A stretch of DNA of 64,000 bases from Proales similis (Eukaryota; Rotifera; Eurotatoria; Ploima; Proalidae): contig JAGVRJ010000015.1 of the NCBI GenBank assembly GCA_019059635.1, positions 744,001 through 808,000 on the forward strand, read 5' to 3'. The notes beneath the pieces are model-generated. The model was given only the letters and a program-made list of their open reading frames with translations. It did not search any database and was not told the DNA's origin. This document shows positions 46,391 through 57,872 of this stretch, piece by piece. Each line of letters starts with the position of its first letter. The stretch's first letter is position 1. A program made the translations under genes and the position numbers.

Positions 46391-47749
46391 TCACAGTTCG
46401 AGACGATTGAGAATTTTAATGAGCGCCTGTTCGAAATGAGTCGAGGAGTCGTCGCCGCCGCCGGACGCAGATTGGCTCGATGAAATTTGCAGTGGCCGCC
46501 TGCTGCCTGGGTCGGCGTTCAGATGATCGTAGAGCGAGACGCGAATAGAAGGCGACGCCGATCGCGGCTGTCTGGGCGATGTGGAGAACGAGTTGCGAGC
46601 CGAGTCGCTTGGATGCAGGCTGTTTAGGTTGGATGCGCTCATGTTGAATTTGGCTTTGTTGAGGTCGACAGATCCAACGCCGTGGGCACTGGCATTTCTG
46701 ACCGATGCAAACGAGCACTTGCCAGTTTGAGAGGCGGCGCTCTGTTTGCGCAAGAACAGCGAGCGGCTGGCGTGAACCGCTTCACGCACCGACTCGTTCT
46801 GGCTGAGCTCGTTTTGCATGTCGATGACGTACTCGTTGAGGAAACTTTTCAAATCGTTGACTTGTCGAGTGGGCAGACGAAACGCGTCCGGACTGTCCTT
46901 GTAAACGTCCAGGGCCGTGTTCCAGTCGAATTGGGTGTCTCGCTCGCTCGGTCGACGCCTGAGCGCCAGACGAACGATTAAACTGATCACCGGTGGTTTG
47001 AGGTTGTACTGTTTGCATCTGTAGTAGAAGCTTAGCTCACGGTGGTAGTAGAATGCCGGATTTGTCCAACGCACGTGCTCGTGCACAAGACCGAACGTGT
47101 GCTGGAATCGGCCGCGCAGCAGCTCTTCGTCGCTCATCGGCAGTATGAGCTGGAACGAGGCGGCCAGAGCGATCTCGGTCAGAATGGAGTAGGCCGAGTT
47201 GGTGTCGATGAAAACGGCCAGCTGAATGCCCTTTCTCTCGCCTACTTTGGCAATGAGGTCGCGCAGGCTCAGCGTGACACGCTTCCAAGCCAACGAGCTC
47301 GACTTGAACAGGTTGGCCTGGTTCTCGCGCCTCTGCTCCAGCGAACGGCTCACTAGCTCGATGCTCGAGTCGCCGCACAGCAAGTAGACGTTGCGGTTCA
47401 AGCACTGGTTGTACTTGCTCACGTTTATGAGGAACTGGCGCGGATCGAGCTCGTCCAACAGGCCGCTGGTGGAAGTCTTGAGGTCGAGATAGCCGGCCAG
47501 CGTTTTGGCCAGTTTTCGCTCGCCAATCTGAATCTGCTCGCACTTTTGGCTGCACACAAGACCGACCGTGTCTTGCTTCTCGCCGCCCAGCAGAGCGTAA
47601 GATATGTCCGCCTGCGGACACATGTCCACTACAAGCACGGTTCGGTCCGCATGTCTGGACGCGTATTTCAGCGCCAGGTGGTAAGCCAGCGTTGTTTTTC
47701 CGCTTCCGCCCCGGCTGTTCCAAATTGCATAAGAACCGAGCAGAGGCAT
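46391..47749 (-). CDS. ParA/MinD-type P-loop ATPase, intronless
   Basis: A 452-residue single-exon frame. I chose the start MPLLGSYAIWNSRGGSGKTTL at 47749 because the deviant Walker A of ParA proteins normally sits about ten residues from the N-terminus. An upstream in-frame ATG at 47881 runs through a TG repeat and is unlikely. Residues 13-19 are RGGSGKT, where the ParA signature lysine (KGGxGKT) is Arg. Walker B-type VLVVDMCPQADIS lies at residues 38-50, and LAVFIDTNSAYSILTEIALAA (Walker A'-like) followed by LILPMSDEE fits the rest of the ParA fold. Then comes an alpha-helical extension. The last 100 or so residues are Ser/Pro/Arg-rich and disordered, eukaryotic in style. ParA proteins segregate plasmids, chromosomes or cargoes in bacteria. 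No animal function is known to me for this type. The gene lacks introns while all its neighbours have them, so bacterial origin or retroposition are both open. Confidence 0.75.
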   Translation of the reverse strand: MPLLGSYAIWNSRGGSGKTTLAYHLALKYASRHADRTVLVVDMCPQADISYALLGGEKQDTVGLVCSQKCEQIQIGERKLAKTLAGYLDLKTSTSGLLDELDPRQFLINVSKYNQCLNRNVYLLCGDSSIELVSRSLEQRRENQANLFKSSSLAWKRVTLSLRDLIAKVGERKGIQLAVFIDTNSAYSILTEIALAASFQLILPMSDEELLRGRFQHTFGLVHEHVRWTNPAFYYHRELSFYYRCKQYNLKPPVISLIVRLALRRRPSERDTQFDWNTALDVYKDSPDAFRLPTRQVNDLKSFLNEYVIDMQNELSQNESVREAVHASRSLFLRKQSAASQTGKCSFASVRNASAHGVGSVDLNKAKFNMSASNLNSLHPSDSARNSFSTSPRQPRSASPSIRVSLYDHLNADPGSRRPLQISSSQSASGGGDDSSTHFEQALIKILNRLEL

Positions 47750-48472
47750 TTTCTTTTCTACCTCTAAAGACACAGACAGATAAAGCAAACTTTGAAACAA
47801 ATTTAAAGAGCAGCCTCTGGCCTGTCTTAGTGTGTGTGTGTGTGAGTAAGTGGGGGGGGGTGTGAGCGTTTGTGTGTACATGTTTGGAATAAAATTACTG
47901 CGAGAGCACTCATTTGCTAGTCAACTTCTTAGCCATAATCGCTTAAGCTGGCATTTGCAATTTAGATTGCCAAGTCCCAGCTGATCTAATGAGTTGATAG
48001 GAGCTGAGAGAAGCTGCATTCTGCCAGACGACCAAGCAGAGACGAATGGCGGCCTCGAGGCGAGCGAATAAAGCAGCATTCAATCAGTTTGTGAGCGAAC
48101 GAATAAATGAATGAGAAATTGGCGAAATCGTAGCCAAACGAAGCCAATCGATTTCTTTCCAACCGGATGTTGCGTTTTCCACCACAAGAAGCAATCATTC
48201 CGCTTATTTTGCCTACTCATTTGCGTTTGCATTGCAAATACGCTGAAAAATGAGAAAGAGAAAAAAAGAGAGGAGAGAATTGGTGTTTGAGTAGCTATGC
48301 GTTACCCGGATTGGAGCTAGCGGGCCAGACACAGAGAGCAAGCGAGTGTAGAAATTGACTTTCAACTCTTGTGATTCTCTCTTGTTTGGTGCTAATTAAT
48401 CAACTGGCGCAATAATTTGCTCACAAGTCAGTGGCGGTCGATGATTCTATTCTACACTAGCAACTCTCTCAT

Positions 48473-48490
48473 TCTCTCTCTCTCTCTCTC
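48473..48490. repeat. (TC)n microsatellite
   Basis: TC run in intergenic DNA between the ParA-like and ALADIN genes. Confidence 0.75.
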
Positions 48491-49105
48491 TTTGTCTCTG
48501 TCTGTCTGAATCTCTGGCTCTCTGTTCTGGCATTCTGTCTTTTCCTCTCGGGGCCACGATTGTTAGCCTCCTCATTTGTGCTTCTTTCCTTTTTGCTGCT
48601 TCGGCCAAGACCGCGTTTGGCTGAAATGTTGGCTCAAACTTGCTTGCCTCTGCTTCTGATCGATTCGCGGGCATCATGGCTCCGGCTTCCGGCTCCTCTC
48701 TCTCTCTCTCTATTTCTCTCGCTCTGCTCATTATTGGCCCTATGATAATAATAAATTTCAATCGGCTACTACGAATAATCAATAAAATTTCTACCGGCTG
48801 TTTGAAACGTAAAATATTGAATAAATAGGCGATACAGATAATCAGGGCGGATTAGACGGGGTGCTGGGTTCGAATTGACGGATCAATTTGCCGATCGGTT
48901 TTCCATGACACGTCAACAGACCGGCGCCCTAATCTATGCGCACGTCAGGCACTTGGCGCTAATCATTGAAGGCGTCATAATCAGACAAGTCGACGAGCTT
49001 CTATCTAATCCGCTTGCTCTAAAACGGATGCCACCGCGGCAGCGTCCAATACCGATCGGAGACATATTTGCTGCCGGTCCAGAAATAGACGCGCCGCTTA
49101 AGTTG

Positions 49106-49117
49106 CCCCCCCCCCCC
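49106..49117. repeat. C12 homopolymer
   Basis: Twelve consecutive C. Confidence 0.85.
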
Positions 49118-49299
49118 ATCCATCTGGCCTGCCCGCTCGTGTCTTTCACTTTCACGTTGCTTTCAAGTGTTGGCGAGCTTTGATGATGACGATCTAGGCC
49201 TTCCGTGATGCTTGTCTTTTCGTGTCGCCGTCTCGCTAGATACGCGCAGCTCTCCTTACTTGTATTCTGCTCTCGTTCTCTCTTGGGTTTGCACTTTAA

Positions 49300-50361
49300 A
49301 TTGGAACCGCTCGCTCGCTTGAATCTGATTTGCCCAAAGAGCAACAGGCTGAATTGCTCCACAAGCAACATAGAATGATTCACACAAACTCAATACTGGG
49401 CCGGGTAAACGTCGACTCGAGTCAAACGCAATTGAACTGCTCGGTCGATTTGAGTCTGCTGGACGAGTATGCAGTTCAGGACCTGTTGACGGTAGATCTA
49501 GACGCGCTCAATTCTCTAGCGGCGGCGGCCAACTCTTAAGTGAATAGAGATACGACGTACCGTTGGTCGAGACCGATCTCACTCAATGGTCGAACGAGTT
49601 CACGCAGTTCTCGCCACACAAGACTCTCAACCAGACAAACAGTGAGCACGAATGCTTAGTCAAGCGCCTTCTCGTCCAGTACTTCAACTCGGGCCTCTCG
49701 GCCGCCCTCGACGAGCTCAAGTCCTCTCAAATCGGTTCGTAAGACTCGCAAGGCCGCGCCTGCTTGCTCAACTGACACGATTCGCTCGTTTTAAACAGCT
49801 TCGGTTCCGATTGTGACTCAGACGACCGCTCTGCTCGGCTACGTGATTAATTTGTTCAACGCGCCCGTCTATCCTTGGCTTCTGGCTGTAATCTGTTTTG
49901 CCTTTTCTCTGCATTGCTCCTCAAATCGTGACGTTCAGATCATAGAGCGAAGAGCTCAGCTCAAAAGCACTCGAAGCTTTCAAGTAAGAGAGCGTGCGCC
50001 TGCAAGACAGGCACGAATTCTAATTCTCTCCAAAGGGAAGCAAGTTTGATCGTTTGTCTGAGCTGGCATCCGCACTTTAACAAGCTGGCAGTCGCCTACA
50101 AACAAGACACAGTCGCCGTTTTTTACTCTCAGAAGCAGCCGGTGATCCTCAAACACGCAAGGCAGCAGTCGATCACAAGCATCGCCTGGAAGTAGGCCAA
50201 ATCGCTCTGCCTTTTGAACGTTCGATCTCTCCCAAATGCAAACAGGCCCTTCTCGGCGTCGATAATTGCGGTCGCTTGTGCGCAAAGGATATTCATTTGG
50301 GATTCCGAAGTACTTCCGCTCAACTTGAGGTTCTCAGTCTATCTTGGTCTTCATCTCTTCA

Positions 50362-50394
<33 letters not shown>

Positions 50395-51805
50395 ATTTCG
50401 GTCTCTCTCTTTCTCTGTGTGTGTGTGTTTGCTCTGCCTTTCCCCTTGTCAATCAATCTTTTCCACGTCTCTTCGACGGCGGCGTTCATCTAATCTCGAT
50501 TAATTCGGACCGCTTCTCAAGACGCTCGACATCGTGCTGCTTCGTGCTTGAGCATCCTTATCACAATGACATTATGGATATCAAATGGCATCCCAAATTC
50601 GACTCACTTATTTCGATCGCGTCTAAGGACAACCGACTGCTTGTAAGTGACACTCACGATACTCGATTGGCAATAAACAAGCGCCAACATCTTCCGCAAA
50701 GGTCTGGGACGTCTCTCGTCGTCAAAACGAATCGATCAAGCGAGTTGGCACTCGCGGCTTTTCCCTCTGCTCGCCGAGTCCGGACGGAAGTCGTCTCTTC
50801 ACCGCCGATCTGACCTCGTCGTTTCGGTGCGCCATTTTCCCTTTTCCAACCTCTCTTCTCATTTTTTTTTTCAACTCGATCCCGTTCGAACAGAGTGTGG
50901 AACACGCAGAACTTCGAGTCGGACTCGTGGTCCGACTTGCCTTCGCGCTGCAATGTACTCAAATCTGCCTCTCTGTCTCTCAGCTCTCTCTCTCTCTCTA
51001 GTGTGATCGTGTTGAAGGCGGCCTGCTGGAGTCCGGACGGCTCTGCCCTGATTTTCTCCACTTTGGAGAACAGCCTGCTGTATGCGCTGCGGATGCGTTC
51101 GAACGAACCACAAGACATCGGAGTGCTATTGGACGTGGCCTCGGTACTGTCCGAGCTGGAGGCCAATCAGAGTGGATGCGAGAGCTTCAGGTTTGTTCAG
51201 CCTTGATTGAGCCAGCCAGCGGCAGAGCACTCATTACTTGTGCCTTGGACAGTGTCACCGGTTCGATTGCGGCGATCGCATGGGACAGCAGCGGGCAACG
51301 AGTGGCGGTCTCGTTCAAAAGTAGACATTTCGATATTTCATTTTTATGACGAGTCTTAATTTGGCCTTGATGCCATAAACGGCCTTGATCAAAGGAAAAG
51401 CGATCGGCGCCAATGTGGTGGCCATATTCATGTGCAAGCAGGGCGCCAAGCTCAATCTGATTCCGAGGTGAGTGCCTCTCTGCGTCACACAAGCATGCGA
51501 GTAGCCATCTTCTAATGGCTCAATTCAGCGGAGTGATCAACGAGCCGGAAAACGCCTGGGCTGTTGACGTTTGCTTTAAGCCGTCGTTCGAGCAAGGTGC
51601 TCTCCTCACAATTGTAAGCGTTCAATTGGCCTTCTCCGCTTCACTTGGTCCGTGTACATATTCAAATTACCAAAAGAAGCGTTTTCATTTCTTTACAATT
51701 TTATGTGCGCGTCGTTTACTCTCGTCGTTATTGTTTTTCTTCTAGGCATGGTCGAACGGACGCGTTCAGCATCAGCCAATTGTGTTTGCTCGATTTGCCA
51801 ATTAA
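49300..51805 (+). CDS. AAAS: ALADIN nucleoporin (AAAS), WD-repeat
   Basis: About eleven exons. The 5' end is uncertain: a frame is open from 49300 and the first ATG in it is at 49375 (MIHTNSILGRVNVD). Downstream exons: YDVPLVETDLTQW, CLVKRLLVQYFNSGL, TTALLGYVINLFNAP, then WD units (LSWHPHFNKLAVAYKQDTVAVF, SITSIAWKPFSASIIAVAC, IMDIKWHPKFDSLISIASKD, VWDVSRRQ, AACWSPDGSALIFSTLENSL, SIAAIAWDSSGQRVAVSF). The end is NEPENAWAVDVCFKPSFEQG then AWSNGRVQHQPIVFARFAN with TAA at 51803-51805. The match to ALADIN, including the C-terminal FxPSF..GALL block, is strong. ALADIN sits at the nuclear pore, docked by NDC1; human loss causes triple-A syndrome. Its largest intron (about 50327-50520) carries a CT repeat. 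Confidence 0.9.
50362..50388. repeat. (CT)n microsatellite in an ALADIN intron
   Basis: A 27-bp CT run inside the longest ALADIN intron, followed by a TGTGTG run near 50416-50428. Confidence 0.8.
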
Positions 51806-51884
51806 ACGTGGACGCGGCGATCTCACAGGCCTGTCAGATCACTTTTGCCTCAGCAGACTACGAAATGTTCTAATTGTCGAATCT

Positions 51885-51890
51885 AATAAA
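51885..51890 (+). promoter_or_regulatory. poly(A) signal of ALADIN
   Basis: AATAAA 80 bp after the ALADIN stop. Confidence 0.55.
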
Positions 51891-52185
51891 TCATTGTCAA
51901 CGCCAACAACAATAATCATAATAATCAATGAGTGAACGAGTGAGATGAATAGGGAGGGGAGACGAGCTCAAAGGCCATTCCAATCAAATGCCGCTTTGTA
52001 TTTCAATAGCATCCATCATGCCGACGCACTAGTCCTGGCCCCTACTCTGGCGGCCCTCTCGCTCGTCGAGAACCAATAGGGCCACAGCGGGAGGCAGCGT
52101 CGAGAGTCATTAGAATGTAAAACACGATATCGAAATTAGAAACAAAAACAATGCGTTCCATAGGCGAGAGGGAAGTCGAGCAGGA

Positions 52186-52197
52186 GGGGGGGGGGGG
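52186..52197. repeat. G12 homopolymer
   Basis: Twelve consecutive G in the ALADIN-HR3 convergent region. Confidence 0.85.
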
Positions 52198-53691
52198 AGG
52201 CCGCGATATGCAGAGCCCGCGGCTATCATTAGAGCAGACGGAACTGGGCGGGGCATTCAGAAACTAATTGAGCCGTGTGAGCTGCTTTGGAATGCAGCAT
52301 TCACACACACAAGCACGCACAAGTCCGATTCACCTGAGGGCAGTCCTCGGGCGTCTAGCTGTGCCCCGAAGAATGCATCAGCTAGACAAACGGTCCCACA
52401 GTTTGGTCTCGGATGGCCATCACGCAAGTCAGAAAGAAACTCGATCCAACTAACTGCCTCCCAACAGCCCGCTCGGTCGCCAGCCCACTCAATTACGTAC
52501 GAGAAAAACTTGAGAGTGAATTAAATACTTAAATAATTTATTAACAATGGCCGGATGATGGTTTCCGAGCAGAATAAAAAAAAAGAGAAAACAATCGATC
52601 AAAACAACGAATGAAAGAATAAAAAAGAGGAGCAAAATGAACAGGCGAGGGAAAGGAGTGGAAATATTGGATTCTGGATGATAAATAGGTGTGGAATAGG
52701 CGGAGAGCGCCAATCAGCTGGCACGCCCCGTCTGTTTTAAATATAGAGCAAATAAGTTAATTCTCGATGCCTAGAATGAAACCAAAAACACATAAAAGTC
52801 AATTTTCAAACAAACAAGCAAACGGCGGCAAACGAGATTAAAAGCAGCCAGCCAGCCGAAGCAGCAGCAGCAATCTGGCTTCATTAATGGCTTCTTCATA
52901 TTGCTTGGACATGGCTGTTGCTTCTCAGACTTGTACATCTTCGTTTGGGATGGCGCCGATTCGCTCTCTTTGTTTCAAAGCTTCTTCGTTGGGCTGGCCA
53001 TCGTCTGTGTGTGTGTGTGGAAACTTTTGGAGCGCTAGGCCACAGACAGTCGAGGCCTGCCTCAAAGGAGCGCAGACTCGCGTGTCTGCCTCGCAATAAA
53101 ATAAAAGTAAAGCTCAAACAACAACAACTTGAACAAGTCTAAAACATGTGGATAAAATAAACGCGTCGCCGCAGCGAGGACGAGACAAGAGCAGAGGAAT
53201 GACGATGAGCTGTGGCGTGGCAGTCGTCGCCGCTCTCTTTTCTTGTTTGCCTTAGTCCTTAAATATTTGATAGATGGAACAGAGTTGAATGGAAATATGA
53301 CGAGCTGAGCAGAGTGGCCTGCTCGTTTGCTCGCCAAAATAAGAACGAAATCATACACACATGCGCACGCTCAGACTAAAACGCACATAGACGAACAGGG
53401 CAAACATAGTCAAAGTGGCAGCAAATAAATAGAGGGCGACGATTAGATGCAGCAAGGAGGCAAACATATTTACAGTGATGAAATAGCAGGACTCGTCTCA
53501 ATCGACGGGAATAAATAGAAAGAGATGTGAAGCGGTGGTGGTGGTGGTGACCAAGCGGTGGTGGTAGTGGCGAAGCGATGGATGCTTAAATACTTTGGAA
53601 GAGAGCGCCGCTGTTGGAGGTGCTCAGACTGTGTGCTCACAGCTCTCGGGTCAGTCTGGTCATTCATTCTTTCGTTCATTATTTGCTTGCA

Positions 53692-56591
53692 TCAGTCGAT
53701 TCCAATCGGCATTGGCTTGGAGTTGTTGGCAGGAAACATTTTCTCTGATTTGATTATCGCCGAATAGGCCGAGTTGAGCGACGACGCATAGGCAGGCGGC
53801 GAGGCCGAGCCGGCCGTCGAGCCCGGCGAGCTGTCAGTGCGAGTTTTGAGGTTCGATTCGCTCTCGTGGCTCTGTCCGTGCTCGTCCAGGTTGTGCGTCA
53901 TTTCGATCGCGTGCTGGTTAGACGAGCAGCTCGAATTGGCCGGCGACGGCAGTTTGTGGCCGTCACCACCGCCGTTCACAATTGTTGTCTGATTCGAGTT
54001 GGTCGGCATACAAGACGACGACGATATGGACGACGAAGAGGCAATCGACGAGCAGGGCGACGGCTTTCCTTGTCCCGCTGTTGCATGATAGCCGTGACCG
54101 CCGTGGCTCGATTCATATTCACTTCCTATGGGCTCACAGACGCGCGTCTCTTGCTTCATCTGGCCAGCGGGCATTGGACTGCTGTGGTAGGCGCTGTGCG
54201 AGACGAACTGCGCTGCGCCGTTCATGTTCATCTGATGCGGCGCCTGTGGCTGCATTTGTTGATGTTGGTGCTGAGCATGTTGCTGCTGCTGCTGTGCATG
54301 GCTGTGATGGACTGTCTGGCCGTGTTGGTGCGAAGTTTGAAGCTGCAACTGTTGCTGCTGTTGGTGGTAGCAGTAGATCATGTAGTCGACGTTGAACAGC
54401 TCTCGGTGAAGTGGCGGAAAGTCAACGTTCGGATTGTTCAGCTTGAATGTTTTGATAATCTCGAGATGCGACTGTGACAGTTGTCTCACGTTGTATGAGA
54501 GCAAGTTGAGCAGCTGCTGAACAGTTTGCTGCTTTTCGAGCGCACTGGCGCCCTGGTGACGTCCATTGTTCTCCATGTCCATGCGGAGAATGTCGATGAA
54601 CTTGTGTCGGTAGGCTTGCACGCCCTTCGGGTCGTTGAGGGCGGCATTGTCCGGATTGAAAAGAGCAATGGCGGACAGAATGGCCGTCTCAGTTGGTCCG
54701 AGTCTGAACTGCTTCAGTTGTCTGAGCAGATCGACATTCTCGTGCAGGAAATAGGCCTCTTGTTCGGTGAGCGCCCATTCTAAATGCTCGCGTCTGAGTA
54801 TCTGGTCGATGGTAATCAACTCTCGGTTGTAGACAAAGGCATTGCACTCGGGCACGAAGCACTGCGCCGCGTAGATGAGCGTCATGCCGAACGACGCCGA
54901 CTTGAGCAATGTGATCTGGTCGTCCTGAACGAGCTGCATGAAGCCGGGCACCATTTTTGAAAAGTCAATTATCTGCTGCACGCAGGCAGTCAGCTTGTCG
55001 GCCAGCTCCAAGTAGACCTGAATCTTGTTGGTGCGGCCCAGACGAACGAGCTCGCCGCTGGGCGCGTTCGGGTACGACTGGAATCGATGGACAACGCGCG
55101 CAATCTCGTCCAGATCGAAATAGGAGAGGAAAGTGCGCGAGTGAGCGTCGAATATCTGCTTGGCCAAATTGGACAGACTGTAGTCGCCCGAGTAGCCGTC
55201 GATCAGAATTTCACCGCCAACAGGTCTCATGCTCTCGTCGCCGTAGCCATACTGGCTCTGTTGGGCATGCTGCTGCTGCTGCTGCTGTTGAGGTGGCATT
55301 TGGTAGTAGGCGCCGTTCTGCTGCTGAGAGGAGACAAAGTTGGACGGCGAGCCTGAAGAGACCGTGTGCACTTGATAGGGCATTGGCTGAAGGTCGAACG
55401 AGCCGAGCAGCTGAAAGTCGTTCATGGGCATCAAGTGAGCGCCGGACGTCGACGAGGAAGACGGCGACGCCGAGCTGGTCGTGGTCGCCGCTCCGTAGTC
55501 GATCATTTCGTCTGTGCTCAGCAGCTGGGCTCGTTGGACCATTTGCGGCGCGCCATTATAGCCGCTCTGCATGCTCTGCACAGGTGTCATGAAGTTCTGA
55601 TGAGGATTGAGCACCTGGCCCGGCTGCACATTTGCTTGCTGGGCGCTGCTGCCCTGCGTGGACGCAGCCGTCTGATAAGTGACCCGAGCGTTGATAATCT
55701 GCTCGGACGCGGCGCCGTTCTCTGTGTAAATGCCGTATGTGGAAGGCGACGAAGAGGCCGACGACGGACACGAGCGTCCTTTGTGCTCGAGCCCGGTGCC
55801 AGCTTGATATTGCCCGGCGAGCTGAGCGCCGCCTCCGTTTGGTGTCATTGGCGGCCCGAACGATGTGGCCGGCATCGAGTTGAACCCGGCCTGGATCAGT
55901 TCGAATTGATTTTCATTTTTCGCTTTGAGTTCGCTGGCCACCTTGGCCTTTTGCTTTTTTGACATTCGTCCGAATTTGACCGCTGCTCGCAGCGAAATGA
56001 GAAACCGAGGCCAGACAAGTCGCAACGAATGGGCACACTTACCATCTTTGGACATGCCGAGAGACAGGCACTTTTGCAGGCGACAGTATTGGCATCGATT
56101 GCGGTTGAGACGATCGATCAGACATGACTTGTTTCGGGAGCAAACGTACTGCACGTTTGTCGAATAGCTTCGGCGGAAGAAGCCCTACAACGTGACGGTG
56201 GTGAGATGAGCACTTTTTATTTTTGACGACGACGACGACAAAGGACGGAACTGAGACGACACTGAGACAGCACTACACCGAGTGCTTACTTGCTCTGTCT
56301 GGACGTCATCGGTCTGGACGCCATCAGTCTGGACTTACCTTGCATCCTTCGCATGTGATCACACCGTAGTGGACGCCGGACGATTTGTCACCTATTTTGT
56401 TGATTAAACCGAATGAGTGAACTGCTCTAGCCGAGTGGGTGAGAGAGAGAGGCTTACCGCAAACTTTGCATGGTATGTTCTCGAGCTCGCCTGTGAGCAA
56501 AATGTTCAATTTAAATGAGCGAGCGGTCCGAGAGGTGGGCAACTGATCAACTTACGCATTTCGCTGGGTGTCGAGAGTGAATCGATCGATG
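53692..56591 (-). CDS. HR3: HR3/ROR-type nuclear receptor (NR1F)
   Basis: The 5' end is incomplete: the most upstream exon I can place ends TPSEM at 56552 and its start codon is not identified. Exons then give [28 protein letters not shown] and a second zinc finger ([35 protein letters not shown]), and continue [15 protein letters not shown], the NR1F carboxy-terminal extension. A hinge of over 200 residues is rich in Ser, Gln and Gly. The ligand-binding domain follows ([40 protein letters not shown]), and helix 12 is PPLHRELF. After it comes an unusual tail of about 230 residues rich in Gln, His and Ser, ending MPIGID at 53692. The tail has two SUMO-type motifs (MKQE, IKSE). HR3 is an early-late ecdysone-pathway regulator in arthropods, and vertebrate ROR sets circadian and lymphoid programmes. 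Other NR1 members fit the DNA-binding domain less well. Confidence 0.88.
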
Positions 56592-56606
56592 TGAAAAGTG
56601 TTGGAT

Positions 56607-56622
56607 GTGTGTGTGTGTGTGT
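56607..56622. repeat. (GT)n microsatellite
   Basis: GT run about 15 bp upstream of the most 5' HR3 exon I can place. Confidence 0.7.
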
Positions 56623-57851
56623 GAATGAGCGCACAGTAATTGGTTGTGGAAACGCCGACGAGCGTCTTGGTTCTGCTTTGACCGCTTTGTACGTTTAATG
56701 AGTTAAAAGACGCCGCAGAATTGGGCACGTTTAGTGCGTCCGGTTGGACATGTCGAACGGTGGCAAATAAGGACTCTAAAAAGGCGCTGAGAGTTGAACA
56801 TGAAATTTAGCGGACATTCGAAGAGTTGGCAAAACAGGCAACAAAATGAAACGAAGTAGGCAATACGAACGAACGAACACAGCACCTTGGACGGCATATC
56901 GAGAGCTGCGTGAAGCCGGCCCAACAAGCAAGCCGAGCGAATGTTGGCCGAGCGAGCCGACCGACAAATGACCCCGGCCGGCCTCGTCTTCATAATGATG
57001 TTGTGTCCATTAGCATAGTTTATGCGGATGGCGCTGTAGCCAACCACATTCCTACCTGGCGTTTAATCACGCCGGCTGAGCACCGCCCCCGCACCTGGCT
57101 CTTATCGTTTGTCGACTACGACGATCACCACCACCACTGTGATCACGACGGCCACAGAGCTGAGCTTATGAGTGAATAAATGCACTTATCACGGAAGGGA
57201 CAATGCCATGGCGGTGGTGATGAGGATGATGGCCTCACAGCACGCTACCTCTCCTCTCGCTCTGACATGTTCTCTGACAGGCTTTAACGGCTGAGCGAAC
57301 TAATCAAAATGCCAGCACGACCAGCAGAAGCGCGTCAAAGCTGCCTCGAAATATTGTCCCCGACTCGATGAATGGCTTGTTGGCAGTCTCTCTCTCTCTC
57401 TTTCACTCTGTCTATTTATTTATAGAAAAATAGAAATACTATGATGAATAGAGCCGCTGCTAAAATTAGCGATTTAAAAAAAGTGAGCCAATGAAGGAGG
57501 AACGGCCGAACGACTGAGTGCCGATGGGACAGGCAGCACTCTGCTTTATATTGGCTCCTCGTTTAATGGGACGCGAGTTACCTAATAAATTGGGGCGCAA
57601 GGGCATCTCGCCCGTGAACAGCATTCAAATAAACTAGAACTGGCTCTCGCTCATTTGTTCGATTGATCGAAAAAAAAAGGAGAAACAAAATAGAGAGCGG
57701 ACGAATGGACGGCCGTATGTCCGTCCGTCCGGCCGGCCCAATCGACAACGCATGTTTTGTTAGGCATGCATGAAGTAAGCAAGCGAACGAGCGATCGTGC
57801 TGTCCAAATAGATTTATATCCTCCAAGGCTTGATTTTCGATTAAATTAAGA

Positions 57852-57872
57852 AATAATAATAATAATAATAAT
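57852..57872. repeat. (AAT)n microsatellite
   Basis: Seven AAT units. Confidence 0.8.

Larger units (their letters stand above)
47750..49299. other. intergenic: divergent promoters of ParA-like and ALADIN genes
   Basis: 1.5 kb. It contains a TG repeat with an adjoining G-run (about 47829-47860), a TC repeat (48473-48490) and a C12 homopolymer (49106-49117). An upstream ALADIN exon may lie here but I cannot define it. No RNA gene seen. Confidence 0.4.
51806..53691. other. convergent 3' region, ALADIN / HR3
   Basis: 1.9 kb between opposing stop codons. ALADIN has AATAAA at 51885-51890. The HR3-type gene has no close signal; the clearest minus-strand AATAAA I see is at 52536-52541, implying a 3' UTR of more than 1 kb. 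A G12 run lies at 52186-52197. Long 3' UTRs are usual for nuclear receptors. No further gene is supported. Confidence 0.4.

Noticed and set aside
47037-47723. 228-codon frame overlapping the ParA-like gene on the same strand
   Set aside because: Different phase of the ParA-like coding sequence; it lacks the P-loop and is rich in Arg, Gly and Pro.
46391-47749. Bacterial contamination as the source of the ParA-like gene
   Set aside because: It sits between spliced animal genes with interleaved poly(A) signals and has a eukaryotic-style Ser-rich tail, so it appears to be resident in the nuclear genome.
54957-55592. Ser/Arg-rich frame antisense to HR3
   Set aside because: Reverse reading of CAG- and TCG-rich hinge codons.
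57705-57740. GC-rich GGCCG/GTCCGTCC patch as a possible hairpin or attachment site
   Set aside because: Short tandem GTCC repeats with weak self-complementarity; no element ends or duplications beside it.
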